Origin: Nelumbo lutea
Taxonomy: Eukaryota > Streptophyta > Magnoliopsida > Proteales > Nelumbonaceae
DNA length: 64,000 nt
Assembly (NCBI GenBank): GCA_022828595.1
Contig: JAKGHH010000007.1
Coordinates: 65,832,727 to 65,896,726 of the forward strand
Direction of reading: 5' to 3'
Shown: one piece after another, positions 58,045 through 64,000 of the stretch
How the letters are laid out: each line of letters begins with the position of its first letter
Numbering within the stretch: position 1 is the stretch's first letter
Program-made: the position numbers and the translations under genes
Notes under the pieces: model-generated
What the model saw: the letters and a program-made list of their open reading frames with translations, nothing else
Databases searched by the model: none
Told to the model about the DNA's origin: nothing

Positions 58045-59922
58045 TCAGTGATCCAACACCTCCACCTCCTCATTCCTCTCCTCCAGGGAGTCAGGCTCCT
58101 CTTCCTCCGCCGCGTCCGCCGTCTCTGGGGCCAGGCACCTCATTTTTACACCGCCAAGGTCAAGGTCGGAGAACTTCTTCCGGACCAGCCAGCGACAAAG
58201 CTTGAACCCCGAACGATTGGACTTCGTGCCCTAGTTGACTTGGAGGTCCTGGAACTGTTGGGACTCTTTGAAGTCCTCCACTGCCTTGGCCCGCTCTTCC
58301 TCCATAGTGGTGTCGAAGGTTTGGGTCCGCTCGTGGAGCGTGGCCTCCAAGCTTTGGACATGTTGATGAAGGCGCTCCCTCTCCTCAGCCACCCTCGAAG
58401 ACTCCTCCCTGTAACGGGCGCTCTCCTCAGACAGTTGGGAGATCTATGCTTCCTGGTCCTTAACGAGCAACTCATGGGCCTCGCTCCCCTTCTGAGCCTG
58501 GAAGACCTCACCCTGGGCCCAGTCGAGCTCGCGTTGGAGCCTCTACACTTCCGACTTCTGATTGGAGGCGTCCTGGGAGTGGATAGCAGTCTGACAGGCC
58601 ATGGCGTGGATGGCAGAGTTCAGCTGCCAATAGAAAGTCGAGGTAAGCAAAAAAAAAAAAAAACAGAAAGAAAAGAGGAAAAAGCAGGCACTTACCACCA
58701 TGCAGTGAGACGACATCAGCTTAAAGAGCTACCTAGGATGCATCCTAGACCACTTCGCGATCTCCTCGTTGTAGACCGATTCCCGGCTCTTCCGTGAGGC
58801 CACGAGGAAGTTGGTGATACTCTCGTCCCTCCCCTCGGTAGGGAACCACGGGAAGACGGTGGGGCCATAACACGCGGCCGGAGGGTACGTGGGACCCCTT
58901 CTTCTTCATCGCCTTCCACAGCTACTCCCTCGAGCAGCATAGGTGGGACCTCCGATGGTGGAACAAAAGATGGGTCCGCAGCCTCGAACTCAGCGGCCCC
59001 AGAAGTGGACGCTTGGTCAGTCTGGGAGCTTGACAATAAGCGATGTGCATCCACACCCGACATGGCTGCAAAAAATCGTAATGTGTTAGTCCAGCTCGCA
59101 AAAAAAAAAGAAGAGAAAGAGAGAAGAAAAGAAAGGCGACCTAAAAGTAACCTACCAGAGCTCAGGCTGGCCTGCACAAGCTTAGCCTCGGCCAAGTAGT
59201 CCGAGCAGAGGAAGCCGATCTCCGCCTAGGACTACAGCGTCTCCCGAACCCTTAGGTCCAAAATAACACCTGGATCTTGAATGGCCCCCCTCTAGTAGGT
59301 CAAAAAGGGCCACCCCTCAGGGTTGCGAACTACGAAATAGCCCCGCTTCCAGGCTAAGATCTTGTTAGGCAGCTCATGAAGGAGCTTAAAGCCTGGGCAG
59401 GGGGAGAAGTAGTAAGAGCGCTTGTCTGGAGGAGCTCCGGGGGAGGCGTTCTTGATAGACAAAATGGAAGCAAAAATATCCAAAGAAAGGGGAAGACAAT
59501 ACTCAAACACAAAGAAATTGTCCCAACCATGTTTCGGATTGAGTTCAGGTGAAGCTGATTTATGGTGACATTAAAATGGGAAAGAATCTCCACTATCAGA
59601 GGATGAAGAGGGAGCCGGAGGCCAGCCACGAGCTGCTCCTCAAAGATCACGATTTCGTCGTGGTCGTGCTCCCAGGGATAGTTGCTAGAGGGAGGCTGTA
59701 GATAAGATCCCTGGGGAGGTTGAAGTAAGAGACTAGGACCCGAAGCCTCTCCATTGTCATGGAAGAAGGGTCGAAGCTATCTAGTTCCCGCCCTCGAGAA
59801 GTAGAAGCCTAGTTACCGAAGGCCTCCCAAGCCTCCAGAGGCTGCCCCTCGGGGAACCCCCAAGCTCCCACTGAGTTTAAGGGGACCTCAATCCTGGTTA
59901 CCCTCCCGAGAAAAGACACCAT
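58045..59922 (-). pseudogene. Antisense gene of element B, putative gypsy-type transposon domain plus coiled coil
   Basis: On the minus strand from ATG at 59922 (MVSFLGRVTRIEVPLN). The first exon carries GLRLPLHPLIVEILSHF, YYFSPCPGF and LAWKRGYFVVRNPEGWP, matching the Transposase_28 (PF04195) pattern also seen in element A. The intron 59152-59065 (CTG/GTAGGT...TTTGCAG) leads to a Ser/Pro/Glu-rich exon. The intron 58696-58629 (GTAAGT...TTGGCAG) leads to a coiled coil (EERERLHQHVQSLEATLHER) and a tail with RWLVRKKFSDLDLGGVK and an acidic end. Stop at 58045. A few in-frame stops (A-stop-ISQL, N-stop-GTKS) and shifts show decay. Function unknown. Confidence 0.75.
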
Positions 59923-60352
59923 TGCACCGGTACCCAGACATTGTTTGACAAGACAGAGGACTCACCGGAAAAACCAAACCGGAAAAAGCAACGCAAACAG
60001 GGAGAACTCGAGCAAACAAGGTGAAAGCGTGACCTCAAAATCAAAAGCAAGGCAAGTTGGCGTAAAAAATGAGGCCTGGGGCCCTCCTATTTATAGCCAC
60101 TGTGCCCAAAAACCAACGGCTCTGATCAAGGCGAATCTGATGGCTCACAATCAAACCGGCTGCATGTCTTCTGAGATTGGAGTAATGCCGGCTGCATGTC
60201 TTCCAAAACTGAAGGCAGTTTTGGTGCCTGAAAAATCTAGAAATTGCCTGACATCCGCGCGTATACTTCATGCGGTTGGTTAACCTAGTTTGAATTATGG
60301 GTCAAATCCACCCGTCACTTCATGAACTCCCCGCGCTAGAGCAAGACCCTTA
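59923..60352. other. Element B region upstream of the antisense gene
   Basis: On the minus strand this is upstream of the antisense ATG and may hold its promoter. It includes a 28-bp-spaced repeated phrase CGGCTGCATGTCTTC (about 60160 and 60189). Confidence 0.4.
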
Positions 60353-60373
60353 GCCTGAGGAGTGGGGGGTAAT
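60353..60373 (+). promoter_or_regulatory. Polypurine tract of element B
   Basis: GAGGAGTGGGGGGTAAT immediately before the LTR start TGATGGAGG at 60374. Confidence 0.8.
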
Positions 60374-61064
60374 TGATGGAGGGTGATTTAACCCGACCTC
60401 CTGACTAGGCGACATGTGGATATGACTCAATGTAAGTGACAACTCAGCATGACAGCTTGGCCACAACTCGGCATAATGAGCTCGGACCCCATCAAAACAG
60501 CTCACTACAGCTCACTATTGGAGTTCGCTACAAGGCAGCTCGCTACAAAGAAGCTCGCTATTGAGCAACCCAGAGTTTTCAAGAAACTTCTTATCCGACA
60601 AGGCCATGCCCGTCAGATTGCTCCCACGTCTCTCGTCTGGCGGCACAACACCTGCCAGTCTAGGGGACTGCGCCTACGTCTCTCGTAAGGCGGCATCGTA
60701 CACGCTAGCTCTAAGAAACGTCTCTCAACTAACAGGACCGTACTCTGCGAAGGATACTTGCGCCAATTGAATCAGCCCTGGCAAATAATGGTTGTAGCAG
60801 AGAATCAGAGGCGGTTACACCCGATTTGACAGAGCATTAATATATAAGGGCTTCGACCCCCAAGAAGGAAGTAAGTGCGCATCTTCACTCTTAGCTGATT
60901 ACTACTCTCTAAGCTCTTACCGAATTCTAACTTAAGCATCAGAGAATTCCCGCCGGGCGAGCTACCTGGGAATCCTTCGTCTTCTTCTCCTTCTCAGATA
61001 TTGTCCGTTGCTAGATAGGAGCGAGGCCCCTGCCAGCTAGGAATGACCGGATCGCGCTACATCA
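60374..61064 (+). repeat. 3' LTR of element B
   Basis: 691 bp, TG...CA, followed by the target duplication ATAGA. TATA box at about 60838-60848. Confidence 0.9.
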
Positions 61065-61120
61065 ATAGACCCAACAGCAGATTCAAATGTGAAGTTCTCC
61101 GAAGGTATGAGTTCCGGTCC
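61065..61120 (-). pseudogene. SHMT exon, 5' piece, cut by gypsy B
   Basis: After acceptor GAAAAG the minus strand reads GPELIPSENFTFESAVGSI. This continues at 50631 as MTNKY once gypsy B and one ATAGA are removed. Relative to the usual ELIPSENFTSVSVMQAVGS it lacks a few residues, so the copy was already altered. Confidence 0.85.
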
Positions 61121-61426
61121 CTTTTCAAACACAAGAAAAAAGAACACCACCAAGAAATTCACATTATATACTAAATTTCAAATTAAGGTTCATCACAGAT
61201 AGAGATCCGGAAAGGAGCAGAGAAAACCGAATGCTCAAAATTAAGATCCTTGACATGTAATTTACAGCTAATTAAAACTACTATACTGCGAAAGAAAATC
61301 ACATCTGACCAGAATCTGAAAGTTTCCAAAATTCATCTAACTGAACAGTCCACACCTGCGTGGCATCAAAACATTGAAACCTTAATTTTCAATCCATAAC
61401 AAAGGACAATAAATGTTGGAAAGCAT

Positions 61427-61513
61427 CTTCCATTGTCTTGCTTTCTCGAGCTCGATTGTATTTGCAATGTCCGGATCGACCTCCTCGAGCGGAGCATTCA
61501 ACTGCTTTGGCCA
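61427..61513 (-). pseudogene. Captured SHMT exon (WPKQLN to QWK)
   Basis: Acceptor TTCCAG, then [29 protein letters not shown]. This is the start of the mature SHMT domain, of mitochondrial type. The expected donor GT after AAG is missing (AAG followed by ATGC). Confidence 0.85.
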
Positions 61514-61701
61514 CTGGAACCAAATTTCCCAAGTAAGAGTTAAAATCAAAAGTGAGACAAAAAAAAACTATGTCCAGAAGATCTAAGGACAAATCCCAGA
61601 GAACCAAAGATCATACACGGGAAGAAAATAACGGTAGTAAATCGAAAACTGAATCAAATTAAGCACAGAAAAGGAAGAAAGAAAGAGAGAAATTTCCTTA
61701 C

Positions 61702-61752
61702 TGCAACACCAGATTTCTCCTTATAGTAAACGGCTTCATTTCAAAAAGAAGA
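61702..61752 (-). pseudogene. Captured SHMT exon (SS-stop-NEAVY)
   Basis: Between acceptor TTTAG and donor GCA/GTAAGG it reads SSF, stop, NEAVYYKEKSGVA. Plant mitochondrial SHMTs have SSLPNEAVYDKEKSGV here. The TGA in place of Pro is a disabling change. Confidence 0.8.
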
Positions 61753-61861
61753 CTAAACAGGAAAAATGACAAGAAATATAAGGAAAGCATGAACTTCAAA
61801 TCTCTGGTTGTCGGTTAAGAACCAATTTTTATTTTGATATTGTATGAAAACAATAGCATAC

Positions 61862-61925
61862 CACGTAATATAGAGACAGCCGCCATTAGAGAGAGGAAGA
61901 ATCGGCTTCCTCACGGACGAGAATA
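61862..61925 (-). pseudogene. Captured SHMT exon (transit-peptide end)
   Basis: Minus strand reads SSVRKPILPLSNGGCLYIT, matching the end of plant mitochondrial SHMT targeting peptides (DKPLRPLFNGGSLYYM). The start codon and exact edges are unclear. Confidence 0.65.
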
Positions 61926-62135
61926 GATTACTCCCTGAAACATAAAACATGATGAGAAAATGATTACTCTTTAAACAGATTATCAAGCCATTTAAAACAG
62001 AGGTGAAAAAACAAAACAATAGAAACAAAACCTAGAATGCTTCTACAGAAAGCTTCCAATCCGAGAAGAAGGTTAGAAGAAGAATGGACTTTACCTCAGG
62101 GCACTCTTTTGACAGAGACAGAACACTCCCTTGAC

Positions 62136-62275
62136 AGAACAAGAGAGAGAGCGAGAGAGGGATGACTGAGAGAGAGAGCACGCGAAAGAGGGACGACTGA
62201 GAGAAAGGGAGAGAGAGAGAGTGCGAGAGACGATTGAGCGAGAGAGGGACGACTGAGAGAGAGAGAGAAGGCGGG
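62136..62275. repeat. GA-rich microsatellite
   Basis: GAGAGA runs; CT-rich on the minus strand. It sits just upstream of the captured SHMT exons, as CT-rich stretches often do in plant promoters or 5' UTRs. Confidence 0.75.
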
Positions 62276-62309
62276 AAGAGGCACGAGGGAGGAAATTACT
62301 CATGCCTTT

Positions 62310-62420
62310 TTTTAGCGGCAGTCATTTGGTCTCTAGTGGCAGTTTTAATCGACTGCCGCTAAAAATCAATATTTCTAGCGGCAGTCGTTAGATAGCCAAG
62401 TTTAAAACTGCCGCTAGAAA
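62310..62420. repeat. Right subterminal repeats of CACTA
   Basis: TTTTTAGCGGCAGTC, ACTGCCGCTAAAAA, CTAGCGGCAGTCG and ACTGCCGCTAGAAA in both orientations, mirroring the left end. Confidence 0.8.
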
Positions 62421-62424
62421 TATA

Positions 62425-62437
62425 TTTTCTTGTAGTG
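62425..62437 (-). repeat. Right terminal inverted repeat of CACTA
   Basis: TTTTCTTGTAGTG, the perfect complement of the left end. Confidence 0.9.
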
Positions 62438-63402
62438 CTAGAACCATTTAATAACTTTATGCATTACACTTAGAATACTCATACTTAGAAGCCTTAGGTA
62501 AAAATAGGATAAATGAACTATAGTATAATTAGAATTAGGATACCAAGAGTGTTGTACTATATAGTTCTACCTCTAGAAGTAGAACAAAAAGTAAATCCCA
62601 AACTCTTTTAACCTGTGGTTACCCTACCAAGAGGGGAGAGGGTGGAATATTGGATTGGAGGGAGTTTGGAGTCGCCACCAAAATTTTTGTGAAATGGAGA
62701 ATTTAGAAAAATCCAAGATTTTTCAAGAAAAACATTTTTATTTTCATGATGACTTGAATGAAATTCTTAGGGTCCGAGGATTAAGGTATAATGTGGGAAG
62801 GTGTTACGCACCCCACACACACCTGATTAAACTCGCCTGTACTTCACCAATGTTCCAAAGATTATTTAATAATTTTGGGGCTTAGAAACAAATACATACA
62901 CACACTAATGAATTAAAATCTAGGAAATAAAGAGAAAGTTGTAAGAATTTGATCAATTAACTAAGAAATGCATTTGAGTAAATGGAATGATAATGATGAA
63001 TTTGATTATCACAATTACAATGCAACCACTAAAGAATTTAATGGCCAAGAAAGGATGGAGTTGTTTATAAAATTAATGACCTAATTGTTTAAAATACCAA
63101 TGAAAAATGTGACTAATGAGTGAATGATGAATGAAGTTTACTACCCATGACAAAGAAGTATTCAAAGGTTAAATGGAAAACCAGAAAACCAGTAAGCAAG
63201 CAAATTAATATATTGCTAAGAGTGCTATGGGATAAGGCGGATATGAACAAGTGATATAACTCAAGAGGAAAAAATAATTGAAAAATGACCATTTGCAAAT
63301 CACAAGAGGAATCTGGAAAAGTATTGTCAAATTTTAACCTAACGCTAAAAATCACTAACTAAATGGAGGAAGAAAGTTAATTCTACTATGATAAAAAAAT
63401 TA
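62438..63402. other. Repeat-like flank right of the CACTA
   Basis: AT-rich, no supported gene. GGAGTCGCCACCAAA at about 62671 and GGGAAGGTGTTACGCACCCC near 62796 resemble, in inverse orientation, phrases near 44070 and 44262 on the left flank. Confidence 0.4.
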
Positions 63403-63690
63403 AGGGTGGATTTGAGCCAAGCTGAGCCATACGAGGCTTGAGCTCGATTCGAACTAGAACCTTGAGCTCAAGCTTGTCTCAAGTCAAAAGCTCGTAAACT
63501 CGAGTTTGACTTAAGAAAAATATTTTATAAAAATAAAAAAATTATATAAAAAATATTTTAATTATATATTAATTTATATAATTAATTATTATTATTATTA
63601 TAATTATTATTATTATTATTATTACTTTTATATGTATGTATGTATATGCGTATATATATAGCTATTCAAGCTCTCGAATAACTCGTAAAG
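63403..63690. repeat. GAGCTCG-type repeat related to the MITE at 48927
   Basis: Starts AAGGGTGGATTTGAGCC, then GCTTGAGCTCGATTCGAACTAG and an AT tract with a (TTA)n run at about 63582-63626. Same build as the hAT MITE but with a less clear right end. Confidence 0.5.
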
Positions 63691-64000
63691 ATGACAAAAT
63701 CAAAAAGTTTCCAAATGACATAAATTAATTCAACCTTAAGATGACAAGTTTTAATTCTATGCAAAGAAATCAAATCATAGCAAATCATTATATGCAAAAC
63801 GAAATTGTACTATGAAAGAGAAGACTGATTTCACCGGATTGAAAATGAGTTAAAAAAAAGACCAAGAAAGAAGGAATACAGATCTGAGATTGGAAAATAG
63901 CAATTCAGACCTTGTAAATTCACGATCTGAAATTTTAGATCTGAGATTTCAGACTAGCAGTTCGGCCAACAATCCACAATTGAAATTCCAAACAAGAAAC
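63691..64000. other. AT-rich end of window
   Basis: Nothing recognised. Confidence 0.4.

Larger units (their letters stand above)
50632..61064 (+). mobile_element. Complete Ty3/gypsy Tat-type element B
   Basis: LTRs 50632-51338 and 60374-61064, both TGATGGAGG...TACATCA, are flanked by the 5-bp duplication ATAGA (50627-50631 and 61065-61069). The interior has gag, protease, RT, RNase H, a second RNase H, integrase, tandem repeats, an antisense gene and a polypurine tract. The second RNase H and the antisense gene place it in the Tat group. More than 20 stops, mostly TAG, make it inactive. The two LTRs differ at many positions, so it is not recent. Confidence 0.9.
45251..62437 (-). mobile_element. 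Non-autonomous CACTA transposon with captured gene fragments
   Basis: Left end CACTACAAGAAAAATAAC and right end ending TTTTCTTGTAGTG share a perfect 13-bp terminal inverted repeat of CACTA (En/Spm) type. Both ends are lined with subterminal AGCGGCAGT / ACTGCCGCT repeats. No transposase frame is seen. The interior has minus-strand exons of DPE1-like, subtilase and SHMT genes, a hAT MITE and the gypsy B insertion. Without gypsy B it is about 6.7 kb. Flanking triplets are TAT and CTA, so a clean 3-bp target duplication is not seen; a CTA lies three bases further left. Confidence 0.85.

Noticed and set aside
58048..58797. 249-codon plus-strand frame in element B
   Set aside because: Leu-rich complement of the antisense coiled-coil gene, which has family-typical motifs and introns.
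62091..62303. Ser/Leu-rich minus-strand frames of 62-70 codons
   Set aside because: Produced by the GA-rich microsatellite.
45251..62437. Search for a CACTA transposase (TNPD/TNPA type)
   Set aside because: No frame inside the ends resembles one; the element is treated as non-autonomous.
1..64000. tRNA, rRNA, CRISPR or bacterial/organellar insertions
   Set aside because: Nothing with the needed structure was seen; all recognisable coding is plant nuclear or transposon.

Overview
This is a window of nuclear DNA from a flowering plant. The evidence is plant-type LTR retrotransposons, GT-AG introns, AT-rich spacers, MITEs, and gene fragments of plant type (mitochondrial serine hydroxymethyltransferase, subtilase, plastid disproportionating enzyme). 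The species cannot be named from the sequence. Only one apparently intact host gene is visible. A run of 100 N (38391-38490) marks an assembly join.

Layout. (1) 1 to about 5290 is the 3' half of a Ty3/gypsy element of Tat type (element A): integrase tail, a 268-bp tandem duplication, an antisense gene with a 'putative gypsy type transposon' domain, polypurine tract and 3' LTR. (2) About 5350-11040 is host DNA with a minus-strand gene (7741-10053). Its three phase-0 exons each encode one EF-hand plus ZZ-like zinc-finger module. A Tourist-like MITE lies at 10638-10756. (3) 11045-38390 is a nested stack of Ty1/copia elements. An old short-LTR copia (C1) has a long-LTR copia (D2) in its 3' LTR. 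D2 is itself split by D1, in its 5' LTR (target duplication GTGTG), and by D3, in its RNase H region (target CGAAG). All are dead through stops, deletions and catalytic-site changes. (4) 38491-45250, after the gap, holds exon-like open frames, a very long near-perfect foldback (39038-39579), several MITEs, a LINE-type RNase H remnant and LTR/leader-like repeats. (5) 45251-62437 is a non-autonomous CACTA transposon. It carries exon-intron fragments of at least three unrelated genes, all on its minus strand: disproportionating enzyme (DPE1-like), subtilisin-like protease and mitochondrial SHMT, plus exons I do not recognise. A complete but decayed Tat gypsy element (B, 50632-61064, target duplication ATAGA) sits inside one SHMT exon. 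(6) 62438-64000 is repetitive AT-rich flank.

How it fits together. The window is a layered record of transposition. The most striking object is the multi-gene-capturing CACTA (17.2 kb now, about 6.7 kb before the gypsy insertion). Splice phases of the subtilase fragment and of most SHMT exons are preserved, so the captured exons could once have been transcribed and spliced as a chimera. Both Tat elements carry a spliced gene on the strand opposite to gag-pol. In-frame stops in the elements are mostly TAG at Gln (CAG) or Trp (CTGG) positions, as expected from deamination of methylated CHG sites.
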